Below are positions 38,901 to 47,236 of a DNA stretch of 64,000 nt, one piece after another. The stretch lies in assembly GCF_017498545.1 (NCBI RefSeq), contig NZ_CP071793.1:124001-188000 (forward strand), in the 5' to 3' direction. The notes under the pieces are model-generated. The model was not told the origin of the DNA. It made no database searches and saw only the letters and a list, made by a program, of their open reading frames with translations. How positions within the stretch are numbered: the stretch's first letter is position 1; each line of letters opens with the position of its first letter. This stretch comes from Sulfidibacter corallicola. Lineage in GTDB: Bacteria > Acidobacteriota > Holophagae > Acanthopleuribacterales > Acanthopleuribacteraceae. The position numbers and the translations under genes are program-made.

Positions 38901-40618
38901 TGTACCGCGAAACGACAGGTGGCCAAATTGTGTTCTCGGACATGACAGAGGCGCAACAGGCCATCAAGCGAGAACTCGTCGAAGCGGGCATCCCGGAGGC
39001 CGAACTGGCGATCATCAACGGCAAGACCTGTAAAACGCTGGCGCAACGTCAGAAGATTCAGGACGATTTCAACAGTGGCCACATACGGGTTGTCATCGGC
39101 GGCGTGGTTGCGAGCGAAGGCCTGGACTTGCAGAAGAACGCCGTGGCGATCCACTTCAACACGATTTGCTGGAATGCGCAGGCCATGCACCAGCGAACGG
39201 GCCGGGCGGTCCGGCAGGGGAACCCCCACCCACGCGTGTACCTCTTCTACTATTTGTTGGACGGCACGCTGGACGTGTACCGGTTCGCGACCTATCAAAA
39301 CAAAAGCCATTGGTGGGAGATGCTGCGGAAGGCGCAAACCGACAGCATTCAGGAGTCGGTGTTCAGTGAGGGGATTTCGGATGAGATGATCGCGTCGTTG
39401 GCACCCGATCCGATCGTGGCCCTGCTTGAATTGAAAAACCTTCGCCGAGAGAAAGAACTGGCCAAGCACATGAAGGACTTCACCAAGCTCCTGATTCAGA
39501 TGTTGGAGTTTATGGGACCGATCCACAAAGGCGGCGGAGCGCCGGTGTTGAGCCAGTTAGAAGAACGGATTCGGACCTTGGAATGGATTCCAGAGCATAT
39601 CGTCCAAGAAGGTCTGCGGAGGGTTTGGACCTACCACCAATTTGGCCGTGCCATTGTGCCTTCGAAAGTCGCCAACAAGGCCGAACGATGGAACAGGGCC
39701 ATCTCCAATGCACTCAAGGACTATCAACGCACGTTGGACCTTTGGGGGGAATCGATTCTGGGAACCGTGTTCGGATTGACCGTTGAGGAAAACGAGGTCG
39801 TGTTCCGCTGGCAACCCGAATTCCTGATCCCCGAGGCCTTTCGGGATCGAATTCCAGAATGCCCGGAAACCTTCATCCTGCCACAGGAAACGAAGACATC
39901 TATCACGGATCGGTTCTTGGCGAAGGGTCGTCGCATGATCGTACTGGGTGAGCCGGTTCCCGCACCATCGGACATCAAACCAGAGACCGTTATCGATGTG
40001 TATGTCCATGCCGAAGGCGAAGAAAGCTCTGATCAGAGGACAGCGCAAACTGCGGTCGAACCATCGGGGAAGGGCACTCCAGAACACCAGGTGCCCACAG
40101 AAATGGAGAAGCGTTCCACGGCTGTGGCAATCCCAAAGGCATCGGATACCGAATTGAAGGTTTCGCAACTCGATCCCGAACCTGTGACAGCGTCAGCCGG
40201 ATTCGAGCTGGCCAAGATGCCTACGGTTAAGGGCCACGAACCGGACACCCATGAATCTCTGGTTGCTTGTATCGTCTCCGAGAAACCCGAGACCCAGGCC
40301 ATGGATCAAGCAGAAGCCGAGCCGCCCGTCACAGCGCCGAAGGCTGGACCCAAAGCCCCAGCGACGACAAAATCGAAGCGGCAGATCAAAACCAAGCGAC
40401 CGAGAACCCGGAAACCCAAAGTCGCCAGCAAAAAGACCAGCGCACTGCGTACCTCGAAGGCTGGAAAAGCAGCCCAGCCGAAGCGCAAGACCAAGGTCCC
40501 CCAAGGGCAAATGCTCTTACCAGGCATGGAAGCCTACCTGACGAGTGTGGAACCCAAGATGGCCGAAGTCAAACCGATGCCCCACCAAATGGAACTCCCG
40601 CTGGCCAAGGCTGGGTAA
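35981..40618 (+). CDS. N6-adenine methyltransferase fused to SNF2-type helicase
   Basis: This is a 1545-residue protein starting at ATG 35981, with GGGAGG 5 nt upstream. Residues ~30-260 form a class I SAM-dependent methyltransferase with the SAM motif DLGAGTG (33-39) and the catalytic motif NPPF (110-113), which indicates N6-methylation of adenine. Residues ~590-1090 form an SF2/SNF2-like motor with Walker A GLGKT (~598-602), DEAH (~753-756), GLTATP (motif III) and QRTGRAVRQG (motif VI, ~1070). The last ~200 residues are a disordered Lys/Pro/Thr-rich basic tail. Large proteins of this build are typical of conjugative elements and phages, where they may protect or remodel incoming DNA. No specificity subunit or nuclease motif is visible, so a complete restriction system is not shown. 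A structured leader and a terminator flank it. Confidence 0.85.
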   Translation: MTVQFYPTKPSVAYHLGDLFSRQCTSSLESFADLGAGTGNLTRGILHQFPKAWGQPTAHLVEPVRRIDGKGHFELQSFVDQSGARLYQTTAEEFAVTYAESDMVDAVICNPPFGKRIGTTSLDELVTDIHLPQLSCFESYFLFLASQIAKTWMMFILPDSFANQEENRIMLRRLANLGWDLQDLRRLPLDACENSLVHMSLWLFKRVGPRETVFDWVDRAIGTTQAHGGPPLYRQVTEETVTSRHGALQGYLLPEKPSISSWQAFKTTNVWTPDLTIPVIKWTPEPQPIGNLWERQGCMYVLTDSGWAPANEGGYAEGLPVSKPFQKARRAHALFRAGMAYTAYTLLECLDLAALREEYGAFGFGSFLAGLEKGPAVPDPIARDLANLQMVDIAEDLLTGFEQPVQLARIGDALFDPSCLDVPQIASLAARFGEDQLLSQNRKTLDEALESHQIPLSQLKLRAAWIPRSVIEKLFGLATCCDGYYYSPRKKEPILTALYSGVVAYLNYGRGGTRIKEGYQDIYELACQEFASWANVWARPEATHLRRQLHLHYLATKTGSTNVLARLGSSQPSVPPHWYQKEDVPFMLSGGLLAWDVGLGKTFGAILAAVSHGSKAVIVVPLAVLSKWAKEVRLFFPNLPFRVLGFRKSKRDSTKYVRNTDDMEQQVRDSFFNPTIRIILTTYERWAALTLDPQERIRADKQDALDCYGTSDKETMKKQRAAFVQHAAERNYHFGGLFKFTDLPLNNLLLIVDEAHNYKSLYAMPTGGWGESLVMAGGCGESKRARDLKMKADLIREAGGKVLGLTATPVTNSVAEAFNMLRLFYPDALAKRGIRSVQAFIDSFCTIAPICTVKLNGQAVTGNTITGFTNLNELQSIWQEAMIARTANDAKLKLPEVEETVIRIEPKGDLALYIDDQKRQLAESLSQKPSDSDTEVPHLFTVMARLNAVAEYPGLCDVGSNPKMTRMVDQLMQLYRETTGGQIVFSDMTEAQQAIKRELVEAGIPEAELAIINGKTCKTLAQRQKIQDDFNSGHIRVVIGGVVASEGLDLQKNAVAIHFNTICWNAQAMHQRTGRAVRQGNPHPRVYLFYYLLDGTLDVYRFATYQNKSHWWEMLRKAQTDSIQESVFSEGISDEMIASLAPDPIVALLELKNLRREKELAKHMKDFTKLLIQMLEFMGPIHKGGGAPVLSQLEERIRTLEWIPEHIVQEGLRRVWTYHQFGRAIVPSKVANKAERWNRAISNALKDYQRTLDLWGESILGTVFGLTVEENEVVFRWQPEFLIPEAFRDRIPECPETFILPQETKTSITDRFLAKGRRMIVLGEPVPAPSDIKPETVIDVYVHAEGEESSDQRTAQTAVEPSGKGTPEHQVPTEMEKRSTAVAIPKASDTELKVSQLDPEPVTASAGFELAKMPTVKGHEPDTHESLVACIVSEKPETQAMDQAEAEPPVTAPKAGPKAPATTKSKRQIKTKRPRTRKPKVASKKTSALRTSKAGKAAQPKRKTKVPQGQMLLPGMEAYLTSVEPKMAEVKPMPHQMELPLAKAG

Positions 40619-40655
40619 GCGATGCTCCTATCCAGTCATCACGGCCCAAACACAG

Positions 40656-40694
40656 CGTTCGGGTTCCCCCCCCTGACCTGAACGCGTGTTTTTC
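40656..40694 (+). terminator. Rho-independent terminator after helicase gene
   Basis: A 9-bp stem CGTTCGGGT/ACCTGAACG, with one G-U pair, is followed by CGTGTTTTT. It closely resembles the terminator after the 52815 gene (CGTTCAGG/CCTGAACG then CTTTTTTT). The next 300 nt (40695-40998) contain no gene that I can support. Confidence 0.65.
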
Positions 40695-40998
40695 TGTGCC
40701 GTCGACATGTCGGGCCCCTACTTGGCGATCCTATTCTCACCACGCTTCGAGCAGGGAGTAGTATCCGCAGTGTTGGCCCTTGAGCCCAAGCAGTGATCCC
40801 AGGAATGCCAGTCCCTAGCGTGGCAAAAGGGAAGTTACCTCATTCGTCACTTGCGCGATCTTTTCTATTGGTCTTTCTCTTAACGAAACGGCCAAGCGAA
40901 ATAAGGAGCCTCCAACGACAGAAGCTCGATTTCTCCGCCACCTCGAGATCAGTGCGAGGGGCGCGTATTCCATGGGTCTCAATCCATCTGGAATAGTG

Positions 40999-42234
40999 CT
41001 ACAACCACCGAAGGCGATCAATGGTCACGGTCCCCTGGGCGTTCTGGAAATGAACGTCATTTTGGTCGGTCCAACGCGAGCCCATGCAGGCTTTGATTCG
41101 TTTCTTTTCTGCATCATCCAGCTCATTAAAAAACCGACGAAACGTCACACCCGGCGATTGGCGCCGCAAGTGGGCACCAAGGCTCTGAACCAGGTCGAGA
41201 TCCTTCTCCCGCAAAATCAACAATTCCAAGGCGATCACATGTTCAGCCGACGAAGCGTTTGATCCATGAAAGGAGGACCACAGGTAGTACCCATTCAGAA
41301 TGTGGTGGATCTTGCGGATGCTGCGCACATTGTAGGCCTCCAAGCCCTTGCTGACCCGCTGCACCACATCGGCTTTTCCGCTCGGGGGCTCCTCGCTTGG
41401 CCAAAGCTCGTCGACTCGGGCGGCGAGCAGGGCATTGTGCTCGTCGCGGGAAAGGAGGGGAAGGTTCACCGTCGCGTGAAAAATCTTGCGAAAGTAATTG
41501 AACGCGTAGCTCTCGTCCATCCCTTCGTAGCGCTTGACGATGAACCGCTTGGCCACTTCGGTATCGATGCCCGCAATGAAGATCACCCGAGCCCTTGGGA
41601 TGACGAACAGGTTCTTCAATGCCTCCAGCATTTCGAGGGCCATGTCTGGCAGGCAGCGGTCCAGATCGTCCAGGAAAACCACCAGCGGGTATTTCCCATG
41701 ACTGGTTTTGTCCACGATGAGGCCGGTCAGTTTCTCAAAGTCTTCTTTCAACAAAGCCACCGGGTCTTCGTAGTCCCGTTGTCCCAAGGCCTTTTCAATT
41801 TCGCTGTAGATATCTGCCATGTTCTTGAAATTGATGGCATTGCGACTGACTACGCGGGCAAAGGCGTCGACACCGCTGGTGAAAAAGGACAGAGAAAACA
41901 CCTTGAAGTCACTCCAGTCCAACGGCCATTTGGATTGGGTCTTTTGACAAAGAGAAGCGAGGAAGCACAAGACCACGTCCTCAGCCCGCTCGTACTCCCA
42001 GGGGTTGAACCATACCGTGGGGAACCCGTCTTTCGTCAATCGCGCCTGAAGTGCCATCATTAGTGAGGTCTTGCCGCTGCCCCAGGTACCGTTGATCGAC
42101 AGGCAAAAGGGGGCTTCAATTTTGTGGCAAACCAGTCTGTGGAGCTGTTTCAGGAACGGGCTTTTTTCGAGCGAGGTCAGCTCCCCTTCGTCAATCAGCG
42201 GATCGAGTGGACGCAACGGCTTGTAGGTGGACAT
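40999..42234 (-). CDS. KAP-family P-loop NTPase
   Basis: This is a 411-residue protein from ATG 42234, with GAGG 4 nt upstream. Walker A is GTWGSGKT (residues 49-56), and Walker B is in LVVFLDDLDRCLP (around residues 180-192) with the tandem acidic residues typical of the KAP family. FNPWEYERAEDVVLCFL, downstream of Walker A, is also a KAP hallmark. The transmembrane insertion seen in many KAP NTPases is not obvious, so this looks like a soluble form. KAP NTPases are STAND-like ATPases repeatedly found in bacterial conflict and defence islands. It is divergent from the NACHT-FGE target gene at 42516 and separated from it by 281 nt that must hold both promoters. A joint defence role with the DGR is inference. 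Confidence 0.85.
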   Translation of the reverse strand: MSTYKPLRPLDPLIDEGELTSLEKSPFLKQLHRLVCHKIEAPFCLSINGTWGSGKTSLMMALQARLTKDGFPTVWFNPWEYERAEDVVLCFLASLCQKTQSKWPLDWSDFKVFSLSFFTSGVDAFARVVSRNAINFKNMADIYSEIEKALGQRDYEDPVALLKEDFEKLTGLIVDKTSHGKYPLVVFLDDLDRCLPDMALEMLEALKNLFVIPRARVIFIAGIDTEVAKRFIVKRYEGMDESYAFNYFRKIFHATVNLPLLSRDEHNALLAARVDELWPSEEPPSGKADVVQRVSKGLEAYNVRSIRKIHHILNGYYLWSSFHGSNASSAEHVIALELLILREKDLDLVQSLGAHLRRQSPGVTFRRFFNELDDAEKKRIKACMGSRWTDQNDVHFQNAQGTVTIDRLRWL

Positions 42235-42515
42235 GCTTCCTCACTTTACCGGATCACCCTAACCCTGGCCCAGGTGGTGGTGCGTGGAAATTTGATAGTG
42301 TTGATAAGGGCAGCATACCATTAGAAAGAGGAAGGAAGGCACTTCTCTCAAAAATCATGTTTTGCTTAAATAGTGAATTGGCTCGAAAAAGCTGATTGTG
42401 CTGCCGGGTGATAGGCCGATACGGTTTTCAAGCTGACCCATAAATGAATACCTGTTCGCCAGACAAAAACTCAGGGGCATCATTCAATCCATCGTAACTA
42501 AAGATTGGAGGAACC

Positions 42516-45167
42516 GTGGCAAATGACGGCTGGAAAACTTGGTTTGGCTGGGGTCGGCGTGCCTTTGTCAAGCATCCAGCCTGGCAACGATACCGCGAAG
42601 GTTTGGAAGTCCAGTGTGCCCACATGCGGAATGCTGCCCTACCCCTGGATGGATCTGGGACCAGCGCCACCTTTGACGAATTGTATGTCCCAATGAACAT
42701 GAAGGATGTGTCCAACGATCCCGGCGCTTCCCTCAGAGTTGTGCTTACCAAAGCTGACGTTGCCGCTCACATCGCATCCTCTGATCCCGAGCGGGTCGAT
42801 CGGATTAAAACGGCATATGGCGACGCATTTGAGACTGTCATGCACCGGGATCTGGAAGAACAACTGGACACCAACCCCAACTTCCGCATCCCCGGACGTA
42901 CCGACCAATTGTTCGAAAATCCAGTGGATGACCTTCTGAAAGAGCCGAAACCTTTGACCCTCATCGCCGGCGAGGCGGGCAGTGGCAAGTCCACCTTTAT
43001 GCGGCACGCCGTCAGAACCACCCTGGAAACAGGCCGGGTGTATCCCATTTTTGCCGAATTAAAAGATGCGGCCGTGTGGTTGAAGAACCAAAAAAATCCC
43101 GACCTGCTGACCTGGGTGTCTGAGCAGGTTTTTGGCGGATCGATTGCGGTGCTCGAACTCGAACGACAGGCAAAGGACAAGTCGTTGTGGCTCTTTTTAG
43201 ATGGGCTGGACGAAATCCTAGACGACCACCGCTGTTTTCGCGCGGCAGAGATGATCAGAATCTGGGCGGGCACTTCGCCCGGTTCCGGCTGCGCGACTTT
43301 TGTGACCATGCGGCCCCATTTGTGGATGAGGCAGCCGACGATGGCCATTTTCCAGGATGCCCGAAAAGTGCGGCTTTGCCCATTGGGCAATCAAGGGCAA
43401 CAGGCCTATTTCGAGAGGTTGTTGCGGGCTCAAGGGAAACCCGAAGAGCAGGCGTCGCGCCTGTGGCGCGACATGAAAAGCTTATCGTTTCTAGACGCCG
43501 ATTTTTGCGGGAACCCGCTGTTGCTCTCGATTTTGGCGTTGGTGGATGGTGGCAAACAACGTCTTCCCAACCGGATGGCGGAACTCTATCAGCGCGCCAT
43601 CACGCAATTGTTGCAGCAGCGTTTTGGCGAAGACCGCCGGGCCGAGACCGGATTGACCAAGGAGGTCGCCCGCGGGTGTCTGCTAAGGGTGGCCCGGACC
43701 ATGTTCGATCGCGGTGTCGCGGGCGGCATTTGCGAAACCATGTTATTGAACCATTGGGTGTCCGAAGAAACCTTCGATCGCTCTTCGGAACAGGATGAAG
43801 CCCGCAAGAGTTGGCGCCAACAGCTACGGGCCCTTGCCTGCTACTCGGGTTTGTTGATTTTGGAGGGTGACCCACTTCACTACCGCTTCGCCCACGGCCG
43901 GTTTCGCGAATTTTTGGCCGGCCAAAGCCTGGCCAGCGCCCCGATCAAGGCTTGGCATGGAAAATTGACCTTGGAGAGCCATGCACAGATCGTGGTTTTC
44001 ACTATTGGGCACCTTTGGCTGACGGGCGACACCGACAAGGCCTACTACCTGATTCAAATGCTGAAGAGCACCGAACAGGGTCAGCCGTCCGGCCTGGACA
44101 CGGCCATGCGCGGGCTTTGTGAGCGCGCGACGGAAACGACGGTTCGAGAGGGCGTGGACCGGGAAATTAAAGAGCAGGTAACGACTCTTTTGGGGGACGG
44201 CGAGGTTCCTCTGCCGATGCGGAAAAAGCTGGCGTTCAGTTTGGGCCGGTTGGGCGACCGACGGCTCGACCCCCAATCCGAGACGAGGTGGGTCACGATA
44301 AAAAAAGGATCGTTCACCATGGGTGACAACCAAGGTTTTGAGGATGAAAAACCCGAGCATTCGGTCGTGGTAGCGGAGGACTTTTGGATCGGGACCTATC
44401 CGGTCACCAATCAGGAATACAACCGTTTCATCCTAGATCAGGGATACCACAACTCGGATTGGTGGAACGATGGCTGGTGGTGGCGGGAAATGAGTGAGGC
44501 AGCTTTTCAAGCCTGGCTCGCAAAAGAGCGGGAAACCATCGCCGAGCTGTATGGTTTTGAACCCGATCCACAATATTTTCGACCGGATGAGAAGCCCCTC
44601 TACTGGGACCATCCTTACTTTAAAGGTCCCAACCAACCCGTGGTGGGCGTCAATTGGTTCGAGGCCACCGCCTATTGCAACTGGCTCACGGCCAGATTGG
44701 AAGAGGAGCCACCCTCCTGGTGGCAAACGGGCATGCAGGTGCGACTCCCCAGTGAGACACAATGGGAATACGTGGCCAAAGGGCAAGAGGGACGGCCCTA
44801 TCCCTGGGGCAGCCCATCACCCAGTCCGGATCGCGCCAATTACGGTGTCGTGGAACGAGGCACCATGCCGGTAGGCATCTACCCCAAGGGAGCCACGCCG
44901 GAGGGCGTTTACGACATGGCGGGCAATGTCTGGGAATGGTGTGTCGACCATTATGTCAACGATATTTACAAAAAACGCAATGTGTTAACAACAGAAATGC
45001 CTGTAATTATTGAAGATAGCGCCGTGCGCGTGCTGCGCGGCGGCGCTTGGCTCGACGTCGCTCCCAGGCTGCGGTCGTCCTCCCGCGACAGGTACCATGC
45101 TGCCAGCCGCGACTTCAGCGTCGGCTTTCGGTGTGTGTTGTGGTTGCCGCCCGAGCCCGGTTCTTGA
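42516..45167 (+). CDS. NACHT NTPase-FGE fusion, DGR target 1
   Basis: This is an 883-residue protein from GTG 42516, with GGAGG 4-5 nt upstream. Residues 1-145 are an unrecognised N-terminal domain, possibly the effector. A NACHT-type STAND NTPase follows, with Walker A GEAGSGKST (~152-160) and Walker B LFLDGLDE (~225-232), then a helical region to ~585. Residues ~590-880 are a formylglycine-generating-enzyme-like (FGE/SUMF1, C-type lectin fold) domain: FTMG, YPVTNQEYNRF, VVGVNWFEATAYCNWL, RLPSETQWEY, DMAGNVWEW, VLRGGAW and GFRCVL. The last 47 residues include the DGR variable repeat. No signal peptide is present, so it acts in the cytoplasm. In DGR targets this fold is a ligand-binding scaffold rather than an enzyme. 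By analogy to NLRs, the variable face should sense a ligand and the NACHT should oligomerise. Confidence 0.9.
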   Translation: MANDGWKTWFGWGRRAFVKHPAWQRYREGLEVQCAHMRNAALPLDGSGTSATFDELYVPMNMKDVSNDPGASLRVVLTKADVAAHIASSDPERVDRIKTAYGDAFETVMHRDLEEQLDTNPNFRIPGRTDQLFENPVDDLLKEPKPLTLIAGEAGSGKSTFMRHAVRTTLETGRVYPIFAELKDAAVWLKNQKNPDLLTWVSEQVFGGSIAVLELERQAKDKSLWLFLDGLDEILDDHRCFRAAEMIRIWAGTSPGSGCATFVTMRPHLWMRQPTMAIFQDARKVRLCPLGNQGQQAYFERLLRAQGKPEEQASRLWRDMKSLSFLDADFCGNPLLLSILALVDGGKQRLPNRMAELYQRAITQLLQQRFGEDRRAETGLTKEVARGCLLRVARTMFDRGVAGGICETMLLNHWVSEETFDRSSEQDEARKSWRQQLRALACYSGLLILEGDPLHYRFAHGRFREFLAGQSLASAPIKAWHGKLTLESHAQIVVFTIGHLWLTGDTDKAYYLIQMLKSTEQGQPSGLDTAMRGLCERATETTVREGVDREIKEQVTTLLGDGEVPLPMRKKLAFSLGRLGDRRLDPQSETRWVTIKKGSFTMGDNQGFEDEKPEHSVVVAEDFWIGTYPVTNQEYNRFILDQGYHNSDWWNDGWWWREMSEAAFQAWLAKERETIAELYGFEPDPQYFRPDEKPLYWDHPYFKGPNQPVVGVNWFEATAYCNWLTARLEEEPPSWWQTGMQVRLPSETQWEYVAKGQEGRPYPWGSPSPSPDRANYGVVERGTMPVGIYPKGATPEGVYDMAGNVWEWCVDHYVNDIYKKRNVLTTEMPVIIEDSAVRVLRGGAWLDVAPRLRSSSRDRYHAASRDFSVGFRCVLWLPPEPGS
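45024..45140 (+). repeat. DGR variable repeat VR1
   Basis: This 117-nt core aligns without gaps to the template repeat at 46534-46650. Inside it, 16 of the 25 template adenines are changed (to G, T or C), and only one other base differs (C to T at 45128, silent). Just 3', the two bases 45141-45142 (TG, against GT in the template) mark the IMH/IMH* difference, and the shared TTGCCGCCCGA follows. It codes for the exposed end of the FGE domain. Confidence 0.95.
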
Positions 45168-45219
45168 TTTTTGGCTTTTGGTGTTTGTAGGGTGGGCTTC
45201 CCCATGCGGCCCGAGCCCA

Positions 45220-45258
45220 GCATGCGGGTGTCACGCCGCAACAGGCCGCATGCGCTTT
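45220..45258 (+). terminator. Inverted repeat after VR1, terminator-like
   Basis: Perfect 8-bp arms GCATGCGG (45220-45227) and CCGCATGC (45246-45253) with an 18-nt loop are followed by GCTTTT. It lies about 80 nt beyond VR1, so it may end the target 1 transcript. Hairpins downstream of VRs also aid retrohoming in known DGRs, but those are usually closer. Confidence 0.45.
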
Positions 45259-45342
45259 TGACAAAATGACAAACCGATTGACACTGTTCGTGAGTGCCGT
45301 AGCTCTTTGTCACTTTGACCGAAACCGTTTTGTCAAATGCGA

Positions 45343-46338
45343 TCAGAAAAGCCAAGCTCCGGCCGTGGATACCAGGGACCGATTTTGTTGCGCTTGGGAC
45401 ATGCTCCGTAGACGTCTCCCTCGCTTGCGGAATCGTCGCACTGCCTTTTTGCCCAAGTCGATCCCGGACGGATGGACTCGATAACCCAAGAACGTGTGGC
45501 GTTGATGGCTGGGCCGGACGTGGGCCCTCTCTTCATGGAATTGCAGGCCGCGTTCCCGCCACAGCCATTGCCGAAGCTCATTTCGCCAATCGGCCAACGT
45601 GCTGCGGGCTTCGGCGAACAGCACAAAATCATCCATGTAGCGCAGGTAACCCTGGCAGCCCAGATCTCGCTTGATGAAATGATCGAGGCCGTTCAAGTAG
45701 AAATTCCCCCACCATTGACTGGTGAGATTCCCAATTGGGAGTCCCCACGGCACTTCCTTCGACAAATGACTGCCTTCAAGACCAAAGAATTGCTGGACCC
45801 GAGGCTGTCGATAAAAAGCAGCGCCCGAAGCCAAGATTTCCCGTAGAAACGGCGCCCAGCGGTCGTCGCGAAGAAAGGGCAGCAGCAGATCCAACAAAAT
45901 GGCGTGATCGATTCGGGCGTAGTACCCACGCAGGTCCAAATGAAGCAGCCATGGGTACCGGGTTTGAAATTCGCGGAAACGCAGCACGGCGCGGTGGCTG
46001 CCCCGACCCGGTAGGCAGGCATAGGTGTCGTCGATGAGTTTCCGGTTGAAAAAGGGGCCCAGTGCGCGGTAACACGCCATGTGGACCACGCGATCTCTCA
46101 CCGAGGCCCTCGCAATCAGCCGTGGTTTGGGATCTTGGATGGTCATCAGCCGATAGGGGCCGTGTCGATAGTGGTCGTCTTGTAGCTGGTCGGCTAGTCG
46201 GACCAAGTAGCGGTCTTGTTCCAGTTCGAAGGCGGCCACATCCGGCCGACGACGTTTCCCCCGTCGAACATCGCGCCAGGCTTGATATAGGCAGGGAAAC
46301 GCCATGGTTTCTTCAAATCGAACCGCCAGAGATTTCAA
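45343..46338 (-). CDS. DGR reverse transcriptase
   Basis: This is a 331-residue reverse transcriptase from TTG 46338, or 320 residues from ATG 46305, which I consider equally likely since neither has a strong ribosome site. Motifs in order are RLIARASVRDRVVHMA, PGRGSHRAVL, LHLDLRGYYARIDH (first catalytic Asp), GLPIGNLTSQWWGNFYLN (the GLPIGN..SQ form of motif 4 that typifies DGR enzymes) and RYMDDFVLF (catalytic Asp pair, ~233-236), then a short thumb with TFLGYRVH. There is no maturase, endonuclease or RNase H domain, which fits DGR enzymes and not group II introns. It reverse-transcribes TR RNA, misreading adenines, and the cDNA replaces VR sequence in the targets. It is the last gene of the avd-TR-RT cassette. 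Confidence 0.93.
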   Translation of the reverse strand: MKSLAVRFEETMAFPCLYQAWRDVRRGKRRRPDVAAFELEQDRYLVRLADQLQDDHYRHGPYRLMTIQDPKPRLIARASVRDRVVHMACYRALGPFFNRKLIDDTYACLPGRGSHRAVLRFREFQTRYPWLLHLDLRGYYARIDHAILLDLLLPFLRDDRWAPFLREILASGAAFYRQPRVQQFFGLEGSHLSKEVPWGLPIGNLTSQWWGNFYLNGLDHFIKRDLGCQGYLRYMDDFVLFAEARSTLADWRNELRQWLWRERGLQFHEERAHVRPSHQRHTFLGYRVHPSGIDLGKKAVRRFRKRGRRLRSMSQAQQNRSLVSTAGAWLF

Positions 46339-46533
46339 GGCGTCTGCCGGTGCTCTGGGGATCTGCTTTCAGGCTGATTGAAGGGAAAAAGCCCACTCGG
46401 ACGGTGGGCCTGCGGGAACACAGGCTTACTGGAACGAGTGGGCAGGGTGGTTTCAGACACCTTGGCGGTGGTCTGGGATCCTGTCTGCACGGTTCTCCAG
46501 GTTCGGGCGGGAAGCGTGTTCGGGCGGCAACAC

Positions 46534-46650
46534 CAACACACACCGGAAGCCGATGTTGTTGTTGCGGTTGGCTGCATGGTTCCTGTTGCGGTAGGACGAC
46601 CGCAGCCTGGTTGCGTCGTTGTGCCAAGCGCCGCCGCGTAGCACGCGCAC
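46534..46650 (-). repeat. DGR template repeat (TR)
   Basis: The 117-nt template lies between avd and the reverse transcriptase on their coding strand. It is rich in AAC codons exactly where the targets vary; read in the target frame it gives NDATRL, YRNRNHAANRNNN and IGFRC. There are 25 adenines from the CTA codon to the ATC codon. VR1 differs at 16 and VR2 at 15 of them. The flanking TR sequence GTGTTGCCGCCCGA (IMH*) differs from both VRs (TGGTTGCCGCCCGA). Confidence 0.95.
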
Positions 46651-46678
46651 GGCGTTTTCGACAAAACCCCTGACCCCA

Positions 46679-47005
46679 TCATACGGCCTGAAGCGATTTG
46701 AGCCAACCACCTAGTTGCCGACCCAGACTGTCACATTGACGGCACCCGTAAGCGTATTGGCGATCGTCGATCATCTGCTTTTCCAAGGCCAAGCGGAGGT
46801 AGAGCCGAACCAAAGCGAGGGCTCGGTCGGCCTCGACCACGTTTTCCTGTCGATCAAAGCCTTTCAAGGCGAGGGTGATGGCTTCCAATAGAGCTGCACT
46901 GCTTTGGCCAAGCTTTTGGGCGACCAATTCCCCATGGTATGTCATCCGCTGATCCAACCAAAGAAAAAGATCAAAGCTGATCCCGAACAAAGGCGCCTCG
47001 TTCAA
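46679..47005 (-). CDS. avd: Avd-like DGR accessory protein
   Basis: This is a 108-residue all-helical protein from TTG 47005, with GGAGG about 8 nt upstream. The pattern FDLFLWLDQRM, LLEAITLALKG, ADRALALVRLYLRLALEKQMI and CDSLGRQLGGWLKS matches the four-helix-bundle accessory variability determinant, a positively charged pentamer in studied DGRs that binds the reverse transcriptase and TR RNA and is needed for cDNA priming. It starts by overlapping the stop of an upstream truncated frame (TTGA) and ends 29 nt before the TR core, the standard avd-TR-RT order. The identification rests on pattern, size and position. Confidence 0.85.
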   Translation of the reverse strand: MNEAPLFGISFDLFLWLDQRMTYHGELVAQKLGQSSAALLEAITLALKGFDRQENVVEADRALALVRLYLRLALEKQMIDDRQYAYGCRQCDSLGRQLGGWLKSLQAV

Positions 47006-47197
47006 CGGTTGCGCCTCCGCTCCACGCGTTTGATCAGGGCTGAGAATTTGGGCAGTAATTCCGTCTCCAACTTGGTGGCCAGGGGCGATGGCTCAGGCTC
47101 CAAGTAGAGCAAGGCCGTCGCCTGGCAGATGTGACTGCGTGCCTGATTGAAGAACCGCGCCTTCTCACTGCGGTGAAAACTGTGGCAGCCTTCTGAG
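47002..47197 (-). pseudogene. Truncated four-helix-bundle (Avd-like) gene remnant
   Basis: A frame with no start of its own runs out of the IS end near 47198 and stops at 47002, overlapping the avd start as TTGA. The residual ~63 residues (EKARFFNQARSHICQATALLYL, then TELLPKFSALIKRVERR) resemble the C-terminal half of four-helix-bundle/S23-type proteins, the same superfamily as Avd. The IS3-family insertion apparently removed the N-terminal half and probably the original promoter of the cassette. The assignment is tentative because of the short length. Confidence 0.55.
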
Positions 47198-47236
47198 TAT
47201 AGTGGACCCCGTTGTCTAGACCAAAAGGTGCCAAAC

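Noticed and set aside
37895..39526. 543-codon minus-strand frame inside the methyltransferase-helicase gene
   Set aside because: It is antisense to the well-supported helicase domain and has no ribosome site or motif.
44287..45167. Active formylglycine-generating enzyme
   Set aside because: The domain is fused to a NACHT ATPase and its end is a DGR variable region. Only a structural fold is supported, no sulfatase gene is nearby, and catalytic cysteines were not identified.
45343..46338. Group II intron or retron reverse transcriptase
   Set aside because: There is no maturase or endonuclease domain and no intron RNA features; the motif 4 form and the TR/VR pairs fit a DGR.
46453..46710. A third diversified target gene at the template repeat
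   Set aside because: The TR reads like the end of a target protein, but there is no FGE domain upstream of it; it lies between avd and RT and keeps all AAC codons, so it is the template.
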